From Metallyticus violacea (taxonomy: Eukaryota; Arthropoda; Insecta; Mantodea; Metallyticidae): 64,000 nt of DNA. Each line of letters starts with the position of its first letter. The stretch's first letter is position 1. This document shows, piece by piece, positions 11,096 to 23,547 of this stretch. The position numbers and the translations under genes were made by a program. Below the pieces are notes generated by a model. That model did not search any database. It was not told the DNA's origin and saw nothing but the letters and a program-made list of their open reading frames with translations. The stretch lies in NCBI GenBank assembly GCA_030762175.1, contig CM060834.1, positions 24,726,001 through 24,790,000 on the forward strand. The letters run 5' to 3'.

Positions 11096-13676
11096 TAGAT
11101 AGTTTTTTAGTTTAAAATTTGTTCTTTGTATACATCACAAATAAATTGTGTGAGTAGATTTATTTATTGATTGTGAGATTAAAAGGAAGTTATATATGAA
11201 GAGTGTTAACCGTTTGCTGAATGGCCATTCAAATTTCTGTCTAGATGCTCCTGGATACTGAATAAATAGAGATTGGCATTTAAATCAAATGTTCATTTTG
11301 TGTGTTTTAGAAAAACATTACTATTTCCTATTTGTTATGATATTTTAATCAAGCCAAAAGGAACTTATAAAATATTTTATGCCTAACACTCTGGTTCTTT
11401 TAAGTAACAGAGTCTTTAAGTAATTATATCAATATTTACAAAATCTTGAAAACCATTAAAATATGGAGATGATTTATAAGTAATTTTCATCCTTAGACTT
11501 CATTGATGCCTGAAAACATAGGAGTCAAAGGGGTTGTCTGATTCCACATTAATATATTTCATGAAATCTGTTCTTGATCAGAGTGAACTAAGTGTTTAGA
11601 TAGCTGGTATAGCTCATCAAAGCTATTCATTTCCTTATGTAGCAAAATGATGAATGTAATTGGAACAGTATGTTCAAATCTTATGGGTTACCAAATAATG
11701 TAAATACACTAAAGAGAAAGAAATGGAGCTTCCATCACTGACATACATTGCTTGACAAGGGTGGTCACAGCATTATCAACTTGCAGTACAAAAATTCTGA
11801 TGGATACCCACAATAATATGATTGTTTCCAAGCCTGACATTATATAGGAATATAATATGCATATGATGGTGTCAGTTTAATGGCTAAGGTATTGCAAGCG
11901 TATCCCTCTTTATGAAAAACCATAAAATAGTTTCAAGAAACTTTTTTTTTTTTTTTCACATATCTGATATTGCTGTATACAATTTGTGTAATTATTTAGA
12001 GTTCTAAACTTGCACAAACCAATGACATTCTTGGATTTCTCATTATCAATAGCTTGCAGTCTAATTGCTAGCTGCAACATTCAGAGGCCTGTACACTTAG
12101 GGGGTACAGAATTCATGCACCTGCAACCTTTAGTTTAACAGGGAAACACTTTCATAAAAGGACTGTGCTCACGAAAAATGTTAAAATAATTTTTTAAGTG
12201 AATGGTATGCCAAAAAGGGGAATAGACAACGGAACCAACATGATTTGCAGTGATTGTGAAGATGTGTCCTTGCATACTAACCCATGTGTTCAAGTGTATT
12301 ATATACATTGCAATTTTTAGAGGTAAGATTGATTTGTGTTTTATAACTTATATAAACTGTTTTGTGGAAAGCAAGTCAATATAATGAAGATTTCAGAAGC
12401 ATTAGCTTCAATGTGCATTCAAAACATCTATATACATGCAGGTTGCCAGGGTTCATTTAACTTGGATGTCTATACATGTCTATATTGTGGAAGAGATTAA
12501 GGTTAATATTAGGTATACATTTTTGTGTAATGACACGAATTTGAAAAACATGTATCTTGGATATTTCATTAATAGATTACTGACAAACTGGAGACAGATA
12601 TTGTGAGGAATAAATTATATGTCTGAAATGAAGGCTAGACATAATTACAATATATTGTTTGTATAAGAATTTGTAATCAACAACAACTAGAAATTGCTCA
12701 GGGCCAGAATAGGTAGTTTTGTAATGCTTCTTAGCACATTAATAAATTCAATGCAAGACATTATCCAATATAATAAATTTTTATAAGGTAGTTTGGAGTC
12801 TCTAGCAAGAGTTCATCCTATATAACACAGGTTAATAAGCATTATGAGCTTTCCAACACAAAATTAGATTATATTTATAGCAGGCATGCAGGAAAACATT
12901 AAAAAAATATTTAAATGTGATTTGATAAAGAAAAGCTGAACATAAGAGCTGAAAATTTAATTGTGATGACAAAGTTAGCCCACTTAATATTTTATGCATA
13001 TCTTAATATGTTATTAAAATTCTTATCTTATTATTTAAAATTCATTAATATGTCAATAACTATGTCGCTAATAAAAACTAATGTATTTTGCTAATGGGTT
13101 AGCAACAATTACATCTTAGAATACTGTGCCCTGCCTAAAATAGTTTTGTATTAAATAAAACAAAATCTATACTACATAGGTTGGACAGAATGACTGATGT
13201 TGGTCTGTTAAAAATGAGCATTTCTGGTATAATTATTATGAGATGTTTATTCACTCATTTTGTTGATTGAGCCAATCAGTAGTACTATTAGGTTTAAGGA
13301 AATCGGTTACTTTTGAAACTGTGTTGAAAGTAATTATACTTCCAAAATTATAAAATTTCAAAAGATATACTTGCTATTTTGGAGAATATTTTCTGCATAA
13401 TAAAAACTACAAATAACATTTAAAAAACCACAAAAAATGAGACAAAACAACAATTAGTCAAAGAAAGCAACAAAGACAGAAGTATTCATTCTTTTCTTAG
13501 TTATATTTTGACAATAATTTCCAACAGATGGATTTTTGTCAGCTGTTTCATCTAATAACAAGCTCATATATAGAATGCAGGTTCTTCCAATGATTCATTA
13601 TTCAGTGTAATTAATTACATTATTTTTCTGATATTTTACTACCTCATAATGACTGCCATTGGTCTTCAATACATAC

Positions 13677-13839
13677 CATCAAAGCTGCCTTTTGCTACTG
13701 CAAATTCAACTAGGGCTTTGAAAGTGTCCATTGATGGTCGATAGACAAACACACCAGAATTAAAACAATCTGGCCACCCTGGATCAGGGGCAGCTGATAA
13801 TTCTTCTCTATCAAACAACTCATCTGCATTTTTTAATAC
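13677..13839 (-). CDS. Gyg: glycogenin, coding exon ([17 protein letters not shown])
   Basis: The acceptor (TACTTTCAG) lies just above 13839 and the donor GTATGT starts at 13676. It is entered in phase 0, right after the DADTM of the previous exon, and leaves in phase 1. It reads [19 protein letters not shown], then [14 protein letters not shown], and ends KGSFD plus one base of Gly. The NSGVFVY and SAAPD segments are strongly conserved in glycogenins and form part of the sugar-nucleotide pocket. The frame is clean. Confidence 0.96.
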
Positions 13840-14329
13840 CTGAAAGTACAAATTATATACACTGATTACAAATTATAATTATTTTGGCCTTAATGCCAAG
13901 TAAAAAGGAGGAGATTAGCAAAACTCTCTCTAGCAATGAGCTTAGATTTAATGTCTGTAATGTGCACATTTACAAAGCTTTTAAAATAATATCTGCTTCT
14001 CTCTATAGCTACATATATTTTCTTCTGAGTTGATTTTCTGGAAAATTAAAATTTAATGCAAGAATGTACAGATGCTGCTAGTGACAATATTGTTAAAAAA
14101 AAAAAAAAAGGTACATCTTTATTCTGCCACTAAGTATACAAGTTATGCAATAGGTTTTATCCATACAACTATGTTCAACAAAAATTAATCATTTTGAATG
14201 CTATAGAAGGGAGAAAAATTAATTTACTTGTGCTAATTTTAGTAAACATGGCTCATTACACAACAGTCACTTCAGAGATATTGCTTATTGACGATTTTAG
14301 ATGGAAATTGATAATGGCGGTGGTAACAG

Positions 14330-14356
14330 TGGTGGTGGTGGTGGTGGTGGTGGTGG
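14330..14356. repeat. (GGT)n microsatellite
   Basis: About nine GGT units in an intron. They create a valine-rich open frame on the plus strand that I do not regard as a gene. Confidence 0.95.
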
Positions 14357-14708
14357 AACCTCTTGTGCAAATAATTTTAGTTAGAGTTAAGCAGGTTATA
14401 AATTATGGTATAATCTGCTTTTAAAATATAATTGGAGGAGATGCAGTTTACTTGACTACATTCCAAATTGAATAGCTCAGTATGAAAGAGTTAAGGGCCA
14501 AAAAATTTTAGGAGGAAGCTAAAAGTTTGCAAAAAGATATATTCAAAGAGATCTGCAGTTTAAGTGTTGAGGAGAATGAGATTTGGGGGAATAAATTATA
14601 GGAGAAACAGTTAAAATGACCACCTCAAATGTCTCCTATACTATTAGTGATATCAACAAGCTTTTTTTGCTGGATTTAAAGGCACGTAAGGGCCCACAAA
14701 TCTAACCT

Positions 14709-14709
14709 A

Positions 14710-14750
<41 letters not shown>
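14709..14750. repeat. (TTA)n microsatellite
   Basis: About fourteen uninterrupted TTA units. Confidence 0.95.
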
Positions 14751-14751
<1 letters not shown>

Positions 14752-15168
14752 ACAACAATAACCAAAGTTGCATTCGAATGAGCATACAGTATCTATTTGT
14801 TCCCTATGATAAGTTCATTTAAAAATCATGTTTATTTTGCACATTTTTTCACATATTTTGCAAACACATTGTTCTTCACCTTGATGGTATTTCTTATTTG
14901 TACACATTGTATGGTGAAAGCTGTGAAATGAGAGTTCTGTGACTGTGTGCCTCTGCATTTGGTTGCTGTTTGTCCATTGTCTGTTTATAAATAGGAAGAA
15001 AGAGTAAGTAGATAAATAAAAGGAAGGAAACAATCAGAGGTTTCTTACATTCATAAAACCAGATGGTTAAGAGGTAGGAAACCAGGGTTTAGAGGGATAC
15101 TGCCAAAACCTAGAGAATAAGGAGCTTTGTAAATGAATGTATCTAACTGTAATGTTATTAGAAAACAA

Positions 15169-15222
15169 ATTCATTCATTCATTCATTCATTCATTCATTC
15201 ATTCATTCATTCATTCATTCAT
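15169..15222. repeat. (ATTC)n microsatellite
   Basis: About thirteen uninterrupted ATTC units, one of the longest clean tetranucleotide arrays in the window. Confidence 0.95.
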
Positions 15223-15913
15223 GTAGAAAGCAATGCAATTTTTATGAGATGCACAAAAGATAAATCAGAATAGTAATGAATGTTTTCATAGTGTTATTAG
15301 GAGCAATCTTTGTTTGACATGGAATGTGAAGCCAGTTTAAAATTGAAAATGAGTATAGTTGAATTAGACATATGTGACTGAAATAAAAGTTGATCAGGAT
15401 AATCAAAGAATGAAGAAAAGTCAGGTTACCAGGACACAAGAGTGCAAGCAGGAGGCTAAAATTACGTAAAATTCACCACTGAACAGCAGAAAGAGAGAAT
15501 AAGATACCACATATTGTGCAAGCCAGTTTTAAGGTAATAAGCCATGTTTTAAGCATGTTTTATTTCAATTGTTGTTTTCTCCATTTTAAAATTTCAACAT
15601 TTTACAATGATTAAAATACAATGACGAAAGTTGCGCACCAATTTACTTGAAATTTTCAGCACACACTCTTGGGAGAAAAAAAGAAAAAAAGAAAAGAAAA
15701 AGAACCCCCCCTTGAAAATGGGTATACAGAATTATAAAAGCATAGGTCAGTTTTAGAGCATAATTAAGGAACACATTAAATTTTAATTTGTCTACCTTTT
15801 CTAAAAACTTTGATCATTGTAGCAATTTTTCTAAAGTATTAAGTAATTTAAGGTAATAATAATGAAAAAAATTTCAAGATAAAGGTTTAAAATTGGTATA
15901 AAGGTTTCTTATA

Positions 15914-16046
15914 TGCGGTGTCCCACTTTATTTTGCTCAGTCAAAATAGCTTGTGATGTTAAAAAAACTTATGTTTGAAACAATTTTTCTTTGACACATC
16001 AAAAAAAAGTTATTTTGGGTGAGCAAAATAAATGGAACACCCTGTG
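15914..16046. mobile_element. short TIR element (MITE), mariner-type ends
   Basis: The ends are inverted repeats of about 34 bp: CGGTGTCCCACTTTATTTTG at the left, and the complement of CAGGGTGTTCCATTTATTTT at the right. TA dinucleotides flank both ends at 15912-15913 and 16047-16048. The interior is under 70 bp and non-coding. Size, TA flanks and ends fit a Tc1/mariner-derived MITE. Confidence 0.8.
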
Positions 16047-16550
16047 TAATGCACAACATTTTTATAATTTTTTACTCAAGACTAGCAGATTTAAATTTCA
16101 GTGATCTCTTCCTTAATTTCTGCTACACTGATAGCTATTGTTCCATTATAAAAGCACTGTGCTGAAAATAGTAATTTTTCTGATCAGTATTAGTTCTCTA
16201 TAAGCAAGATTTGTGATCCCTTGTGTGCTCTTAAAGCTAATGAAAACAGCTAACCAATATCACCAGCAGTACAAGAAGATTTTGAGATGGCAGTTTTAAG
16301 TGCCTCACCCTGAAAAGAATGAAAAGAAACTTTTTAGAATCAAAATATTAATATGCATACTGTTTTTTGGCACTTTGGTACCTGCTTAATATTTCTCATA
16401 TATAAATGCATAGTTTTCTTTAATATTATAGAGGCTTTGTCTATAGCAGTGATTAAATGCACTGTAACAGTAAATGATTTAAGGATCTCTGCCTAAGTAG
16501 CACCATAGAAAAGTTGTTTAGAACAATTTTAAATTGACTTTATATTAAAA

Positions 16551-16602
16551 GGGGGGAGAGGGAGGGGAGACGGGGGAGGGGGAGGAGAGAGAGAGAGAGA
16601 GA
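16551..16602. repeat. purine-rich GGGA/GA tract
   Basis: G-rich then (GA)n tract of 52 bases, with an all-purine plus strand except for one C. A similar shorter GA tract lies at 29768-29793. Confidence 0.9.
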
Positions 16603-17689
16603 TCCAAAGGTTCATTCAATTTCATATTAAAAAATGAAAAACATTACCTCATGCAATGTTTACATGACTTTGGCAATGGGCTGTGCACAAAGCCAGCATT
16701 TAGGTCAAACACATTGCTTATAGCTTGTTAGCATCTGTTTTCCAAACACCATCAGTCTAGTTCTATTTTGTAGTGAACTAAACCATAATATGAATTACTG
16801 CATCCTTCTGTTGGCTAGCTAAATATACAGAAGCAGTGGGTGGCAGCTAAAATAGTACTAGGAGAAGAAAAACTGTTTAGAATTTGCCACAGCATAGATT
16901 GCACATGGATTTACAACTTAAATATTTATGAAATGAGAATATAAGCAAAAGATTTTATGTAACCAAGTCCAATACAAAGTCAAGGCTACTGCTGCTGCCC
17001 AGCCTAAAACTTTCCTATAAATTTGACTTTTATTCTTAAAAATCACTGTCCCTCTTTACAAATTGTAAAGAATATTCTAAACCTTTACTATATTCCTAAA
17101 AATTATTCACAAGCCAAAATGCATTTATGGTTGAAGCGGTGAGACAGTGTTTAATCTATAGAGCTATTCTTTTTTAAGGCAAATCTGTGTTCAAAGACGA
17201 ATTGCACATCTACAAATTTATTGCACATTCTAATTCATATAAAGTCCCACAAAATTGTTTCCTCCATTTAATATGCCATGAAATGAATGACATATCTTAT
17301 TAAAAATACATTTTATAAGACTTAAATTTTATTATAAAAAATCAAATTTGTTCAATGTAAAAATGCTGCATTGCTTGCAGATGACAAGACTGGATCAGAT
17401 GAAAATAAATAAGAAATGTTCATTTTTACATAATTTTTATATGTCAAAGATGATTCTGATAATGAACTTTTTTGGAAATCATTGATACTGAAATTAAAAC
17501 TACAATAATTTTCTAGTGGAAATGATCAACTTAAACTTAACCTAATATTATATGCTTAAGATTGCAGTTAACTGTATGTAATCTTGCACATATGCAGTCC
17601 ACAATAATCAATGTTTAACCTTTTTGGCTAGATTTAAGTTAGATGTATTGCTTTGTAATAACAAGTAGGTATATAGTCTCTTCTGAGTC

Positions 17690-18450
17690 AGATGTTTAGA
17701 ACACTCTTTATGGTTTCACTTAAATGAGATTTACTCAGGACACATGTTTTGTGGAACTATTTTCCACATCATCAGCTGTTAAATGACTGATAGATCATTT
17801 GTAGGAGCTGGGTAGGTATCTAGGTTAACTCTGGTGATAAACTTAAATAAAGTGCTATCTGCTTCCAGAATGTCAAAATTCATAAGGTTACGCTTATGTT
17901 TTTATATATAAATCCTCTCTCAGATGTTTAGTTCTTTTGGTTGTAGAACAGTTTTTAATAACTTTATGCCTTTTTCTATTTCATGGATTTCATTCCAAAA
18001 ATGTGCTGCCACAGCTGATTTATCTATTTGTTGGCAACAGATGTTTCTCCAATGTTCCTTCAACCTAAAGCTTATATTTCCATTTGTCTTCCCTACATAG
18101 ATTTTTTCATATTCTTACAATTAATCTGGTAAATACCATATTTTTTCTTTTAGGACCTGGAATATGTTTTGTTTAATTTCAATAATTTTTTTACACAGTA
18201 TCAGTTTTGAGATGCTAAGATGTACCGTTTGAAATTTTTTTGAAATTTTATATTGACTGATGGGTAGCAAGTGAACTTTTTTAAGTGTTTTTTCCCCTGA
18301 TAAATCACTCAAAATAGTTATTTAAATTTTTTTTTTGTTTCTGGAATTTTTTGATTTTTTTGTTTAACCATCTGTTTGTGGAACCCATTGTATATAGCTG
18401 CTTCTATTATGTGTAGATAGATATTCATTCTTGTATTCTTCTTTGCTCAG
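17690..18450 (-). pseudogene. Penelope-like retroelement fragment with GIY-YIG endonuclease
   Basis: Minus-strand translation gives YGIYQINCKN, then after a frame shift IYVGKTNGNISFRLKEHWRN, then DKSAVAAHFW and a downstream ERIYI. This is the GIY...YIG...R..EH...SA.A.H...E pattern of the GIY-YIG nuclease that ends Penelope-like reverse transcriptases. Upstream residues (LSKEEYKNEYLSTHNRSSYI, LPISQYKISKKF) match the order of the segment before the nuclease in such elements. The reverse transcriptase core is missing, so the copy is 5'-truncated. Stops and a frame shift show it is dead. It is in the same orientation as glycogenin. Confidence 0.78.
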
Positions 18451-18495
18451 TGGTATTTTATTAGTCTGTATATCAGACTAATAAATATACCACTG
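18448..18495. repeat. short hairpin at the retroelement/SINE junction
   Basis: TGGTATTTTATTAGTCTG at 18451-18468 is inverted at 18474-18492 with one extra base, around a TATAT loop. Arm 1 is part of the Penelope-like coding sequence and arm 2 is an inverted copy of it. Confidence 0.75.
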
Positions 18496-18761
18496 CCTGT
18501 TAAACCCAAGATCGCAGATTCGATCCTGGCCAGGACCGATGGATATTTTCAGGTATAAAAATCCTATGTATGGCTTCCTTTGGAAGGGAAATAAAGCCAT
18601 GGGTCCTATGTCTTACATTTATGGCACAATAAAGAACCTCAAGCCTGAAAAAGAAGCCTCTGAGCAAAATTTGTCGGCCATTTCACGCCCCGTATTGAAT
18701 GGGATGCTGATGATCTGAGATGTTAAAGAGCATCCATAAATAAACCAAATAAAAAAAAAAT
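18490..18761 (+). repeat. SINE family B copy
   Basis: It has the B-box region (GATTCGATCCTGGCCAGGAC), TATGGCTTCCTTTGGAAGGG, TGAGCAAAATTTGTCGGCCA and the 3' end CATAAATAAACCAAAT plus an A run. The first part of the tRNA-like head is degraded or replaced by the hairpin. Confidence 0.85.
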
Positions 18762-19146
18762 CTCTTGCGTGCATGTCAGAAATGTGTTCTAATATGATGT
18801 CCACCTAGTATTGAGTCCCGTAACTAAATCATCACTTTTCAGCTTAGCATACATTAAAACAGATTTGATAATTATTCTGCACAAAGCCACAAAATAAACT
18901 AAGTAAGGGAAAGTATCATATTATACAAAGTTTCCTTTACAAACAGTTAGAGAAAAAAATAAATCTGATCGGGAGACTGACAATATATGAAAATTTAAGT
19001 ACCAGGCAGCAAATTGATTAACGGCACACCATTTTATTAATTAAATCCAGTAGCCACTCCTCAAGATTAAAAATATGAGTACTGAGTAAACCATATACAC
19101 ATTCATCAAAACCCTTTGGAATCTTTCTCTTATAAGTAATTCTTAC

Positions 19147-19321
19147 CATTGTGTCAGCATCTAGAAAGACACATTTCTCATACTGTGTGAGTCTCCAACA
19201 GTGTAATTTTGTAAAGGTGATGCCAAGTTCTGGTCTTGATAACAATGCAAGATTTGCTTCATCTTGCGAATCTAATACATTCACTTCTTCTATCAAATTG
19301 AATACTCCTTGCAATTGGTTC
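19147..19321 (-). CDS. Gyg: glycogenin, coding exon with the DAD metal-binding motif
   Basis: The acceptor (CTTTGTAG) lies just above 19321 and the donor GTAAGA starts at 19146. It completes an Arg codon from the upstream exon and ends in phase 0 on ATG. It reads [20 protein letters not shown], then [17 protein letters not shown], then [13 protein letters not shown] is the DxD motif that binds manganese and UDP-glucose in GT8 enzymes. The Lys in FTKLHCW matches the UDP-contacting lysine of the mammalian protein. An internal ATG in the sequence is not a start, because the frame and homology continue upstream. Confidence 0.97.
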
Positions 19322-19407
19322 CTACAAAGAAAATGTGCTCTAGATTAGTGCTCAGAAAATGTAACACACAAAAAATGTTAGCCAGAAGTAGAATTTGCAA
19401 GATAAAA

Positions 19408-19408
19408 T

Positions 19409-19443
<35 letters not shown>
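19408..19443. repeat. (AAC)n microsatellite
   Basis: About twelve AAC units in the intron just upstream of the exon ending at 19321. Confidence 0.95.
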
Positions 19444-19444
<1 letters not shown>

Positions 19445-20283
19445 AATATAACATATATTCTATTTGTTTTCTACATACTATTATTTTTTATACTATTTTG
19501 ATACATAAATGAGTGATAACTGATGCGTTTAGAACAAAGTAAACTTTAATTCACTTATGGCATTGTGTGGTTGTATATAAAACATTCACAAATTGGTAAT
19601 GAAATACTATAGGAAAGTTTTCAATTAAGAGTGGTGTTAAACAAAAGTGCTAGAACTTCTCTCACATATGGACATTCTGTAAATATATACATTATGAAAT
19701 GTCAACCTTAAGTGCCCAGATCAAGTCTCTCAGACAGCCTATATTTAATAAACTGACTGTAACTTGACTTTATTACAGCTGTGCATACATGAGCTTTTGT
19801 AATCATTCATTACATTGGTTGAGTGTTAGCCGTTGCTTTGAGTGGTTGGATTCTGTTTTAATTTTGTGTGCAGTCTATGAGATTGGTCCTTGGGTACTTA
19901 CATTATGGCTGCTAGGGCAGAGTGTTCAAGAACACTGAATTCATGTGATACAAATTTTGAAACCATTATAACAAAATTATTTGAGAATGATAAAGGAAGT
20001 GCTGCTGAATCAAACTGTGGCATATGTCTAGCCAAAGGGTGAGATCTTAATTCAGTATTTGAATTAGCAGGAAGTGATGGTGCAGACATGTGCCACTCTT
20101 GCGGAAAACTAATTTCTGAAATATGCACTGAAAAATGTCAACCATATAATGAAGTGTAACTGAATTATTAGGATGACCAGAAAAGAATAACTTATAATTT
20201 GATATTGGTAAATAAGTATTGAAGCAAATCATGCTTTAAAAAATCTAAAGACCTATTATAATTTTTATTTGTGATTTTGCATG

Positions 20284-20760
20284 TTTTTTTGAATTAAGGG
20301 GAGAGAAACTTGGATATATAAAATCCAAAATATTCTACAAGAAGTTGGCATGGGATCAGTATGGGAAAGAATGGGTACACTATTTTACAAAAGGTAAAAC
20401 AAGGATTGAGAATACTGAAAAACAGGAAATATGGGCTAGTAAAATCTTAAATATCACACTAAAAATAATAAAGAAAGCAAAAGATACATTGAAACCTGCA
20501 ATAAGGCAGGTAATATGTTTAAATGGGATAAGAAATGAATATATTAAGGGAATATGTATAATGTGAAGAAGCAGGTAGTACTTGGCATTGTATTTTAGAA
20601 TGTGAATAAACCAAGTTTTGGAGAGAACAGTTCCTTTTGCAAAAGTGGGAAAACTTAGCAAATGAAATAAGAGGCAGAAGAATTTAAATTCAGAAAAATA
20701 TAAAAAAAAATCTTGGAAAATACATATGGAAAGTGAGAGAAAAATGGTTATTTTAGTTTA
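20284..20760 (+). pseudogene. LINE 3' fragment (cysteine motif and C-terminal region)
   Basis: The plus strand reads MGSVWERMGTLFYK-like sequence early. Then comes a clean cysteine motif, CEEAGSTWHCILECE, followed by KWENLANEIRGRRI and LGKYIWKVREKWL. The C..A.ST.HC...C pattern followed by a helix ending LGKYI is the 3' end of an insect LINE ORF2. It is the same type as the fragments at 10.8, 25.5 and 31.5 kb. It ends near an A/T-rich tail. Stops interrupt it, so it is dead. Confidence 0.65.
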
Positions 20761-20959
20761 TTTCATTTCAGCTTAATATAGTGTTACAAATAATTAAGTC
20801 ATGTCAATGTATAAAATAACAAAATTTATAACAAATGGGGCAACTTTATAAACTATCCAATTTCCCCATAGATACACACACACATTCATTATACAGTATA
20901 ATAAGTTAATAGTGTGTAACATAATGTTAATTATAATTTACATGTTATTCATTATCATA

Positions 20960-22600
20960 ATAAACCTTGTCTACAAAAAAATGAAACGTGCATTTCTTGA
21001 ATTTATTGTATCCATTGCAATGTTTAATATTATCAGTAAGTTTATTATTCCGGCATAGCAAGGCATTTTCTTAAAAAGCTGTAATTTATATCTGGAGAGT
21101 GGGAGGTCATCTTTACTCCTAGTGTTGTGATCATGGACACTAGAGTTTCTATTCAAGGGAAACTTATATTTGACTAAATGTAAGCAACTCTGTGCATGTG
21201 TGTGTGCATATGTATATATGTAAACATGGTAAAGTTAGTATTTTTAGTTGCCTAAACATATTTTTACAAGATTCTGTTTGTTTAAAATTACCCAAATATT
21301 GTACAGCTCTTTTTTGCAAGATGAATATTGTATTTTGATTACCTTTTGAAGTATTGCCACATATTTCAATTCCACGCAAAGAGAGAATTTTTTTTAAATA
21401 GTGCTTAATGCCCATTTTTACTACTGAGGCACCACAGGCAGTGGACACTGATGATACATGAAATGAGATAGTATATTGGGAAAGGATTTTTTAAGGAAGG
21501 AAATGTTCCAAGCCTAAGTTTAGGGTATATTTGCAGCATTTGCCATTTATGAGGACTGAGGGAAACCTGGAAAAAATCTCAGGGAGGACTGTCCTGGTGG
21601 GATTCAAATCCCAGACCTCATGCTCACGAGTCCTGTGGTGGTGCAATGAAAGAATGAATAAGGGCAAAGTAAATGGTCCTGAACATTTGTGGAGGAACAT
21701 GATTGATCATCTCAGAATGAATAGATTTTGACTTAGTTTTGCAGCTAGTTTTTCAATATGGGTATTAAGATATAATCCTAATAATTTAGCATTATCTGTA
21801 TTTTTAATTACTTTATTCCCTATATTTAACTGCAGTTGTTTATCAGGGTTCTTAAAGTCAATGCTGATTACCTTTCACTTCGGAGGATTTACACTTAAGT
21901 TTAATACATTGAAATATTCAACAGCCGAGTTTAAAACTGTCTTTTCATTCCTTTCCAAATCATCAAAATTTCAGTCACTAATGGTAATTGTAGTATTGAC
22001 TGCAAACTGTGTGATGTTAGCAGTTTGTATTTTGTCGCTGATATCATACGTATATAATATAAATAATATCGGTCCAAGAATGTGTTATATTTCGGGTTTG
22101 GGAGAGATATTCACCATCATTTAGTTTTAACTACAACTGTTTTCTATTTGCCATATATGATTTAGACATAAGGATGCCCACATCTACACAGTCAAAATCC
22201 TTTGTAAGGTCCAGTAGTATACCAACATTATAATTTTCAGAGTCAATTAAATTTATTATAGTTAATAAATTGAATAATAATAAAAGGTTATATATACTTA
22301 GATATTTTGTTATTCAGTTATGTAAGATATGTACAAAGATTTTAGAGATTGCTGGTAGTACAGACATTGGTTGATAATAATGTATATAATTTTTATCTCC
22401 TTTTTAAAAACAGATGTTATTCTTACAATAATTATTGATTGTAAAGGATTTTGCAATTTGGCTACTGCAGGATTTATCAATATCATCGGTATGCCATCTG
22501 TTCCTAAGCTATTTTGTTATTTCAATGATTTAATTGTATGCATTATTTCAATAATATTAGTAGGATATGGATAGATGCTAGAGAATCTTTTTGAGTTTTC
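20960..22600 (-). pseudogene. non-LTR reverse transcriptase fragment, split by a SINE
   Basis: In minus-strand order: DGIPMILINPAVAKL, YIHYYQPMSVLPAISKIF, GILLDLTKDFDCVD, then QFAVNTTITI in the position of the FADDT box. Further on come NVLNLSVNP, and after a SINE insertion IFILQKRAVQYLGNFKQTES, LKILTLPCL, and VHDHNTRSKDDLPLSRYKLQ. This is the motif order of a jockey/CR1-like reverse transcriptase from fingers to C-terminus. The catalytic FADD reads FAVN, so it cannot be active, and stops and frame shifts are frequent. The plus-strand open frame at 21861-22124 is its antisense shadow. Confidence 0.82.
21386..21645 (-). repeat. SINE family A copy nested in a LINE
   Basis: The A-rich end and TTTAATGCCC-type 3' tail lie at 21390-21420, followed by the CACCACAGGCAGTGGACACT block, TAAGTTTAGGGTAT and CTGTCCTGGTGGGATTCAAA. 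The head stops at CTCACGAGTCCT, so the 5' end is lost. It interrupts the LINE reading frame in the same orientation. Confidence 0.85.
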
Positions 22601-23547
22601 TTTTAATATTTATGATATGCATTACATCTATTTGGATTTATTTTTTTGACCTACAGAGACAAAAAAGAATGTGGGCCAGACAAATGGGAATAACAATGTT
22701 GATAATGGCACTATTTAGGAATGAATATATTATTGCCATTACATACACAACCTGATGTTAATTGTAATGGGGTATAGAAGGAATAAATTCCACAAGTTCA
22801 GGGTTATTAAATGGGAAATTTAAATGTTTTAATAGTAGTAAGTTTACATGTATTGAGTATATGGAAATGTAAATTGTTTACTTTGATTTCAACATGCTTA
22901 CTTGTTTGTTAAAACTGTATGAAATTGATTCTATTTATTTGTTAAAAATATTATATCTGCATGTAAATTGGAAATTGGAAGAAACTTTCATTCATTGATA
23001 TTTTCATCACCTTTGAACTTGTATGGTTTAAAAATGATAAGATGTGTACTGAGGCAAATCATGCTTTAGAAAATATAGACATATTGTATACTTTTAATTT
23101 GTGATTTTGCTCGATTTTATTACCTTCTGATTCTGTATGGAACTTAGTATTTTATCTATATGAAACTGTGACAAGAATGTAATTTTTTAAAGAATTAGAT
23201 TGAAAATGAACCCAGAAAAAGACAAATAGCATTGAAAATAAAACATTTGCAAAGTAATTAAATGAGTAAATAATACTGTTAACATGTTTATATTTTGTAA
23301 TCATTTTCTGTAATATATAACAAAAAACATGTCTGATTCATCCTATGATAGTTGTCAGTTCCATTAAGTGATTATATTAATAATTTACAAAAACATGCAG
23401 TGGTTTGTGAAGCACCTGAATACCAATGTACCAGAAATAAGATCCGGGTTATTACTAGTAAATTTTTAATTTAGCCTAAAGGGTTTTCTGGATAATAAAA
23501 TAAAAAGCTTCAACCAATAATCATTCAATGATAGCAATTTCATTACA

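Larger units (their letters stand above)
2322..13676 (-). other. glycogenin intron, about 11.4 kb
   Basis: Runs from the GTATGT donor at 13676 to the acceptor before 2321. It contains a SINE A copy, a LINE fragment split by a SINE B copy, a 249-bp tandem duplication, a palindrome near 8.6 kb, a tRNA-like SINE head and a LINE 3' fragment, each listed separately. The stretches 2.3-3.5, 6.4-8.5, 9.0-10.7 and 11.1-13.6 kb show only AT-rich unique-looking DNA. Short open frames in them, such as 9769-10023 plus, do not resemble known proteins. Confidence 0.85.
13840..19146 (-). other. glycogenin intron, about 5.3 kb
   Basis: Runs from the GTAAGA donor at 19146 to the acceptor before 13839. It holds several microsatellites, a small TIR element, a Penelope-like fragment and a SINE B copy. 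The rest (14.4-14.7, 15.2-15.9, 16.6-17.7 and 18.8-19.1 kb) shows only AT-rich DNA with nothing recognised. Confidence 0.85.

Noticed and set aside
14194..14424. Plus-strand open frame with a run of valines
   Set aside because: Produced by a (GGT)n microsatellite within an intron.
21861..22124. 87-residue plus-strand open frame with hydrophobic stretches
   Set aside because: It is the antisense of the minus-strand reverse transcriptase fragment, whose motifs are clear.
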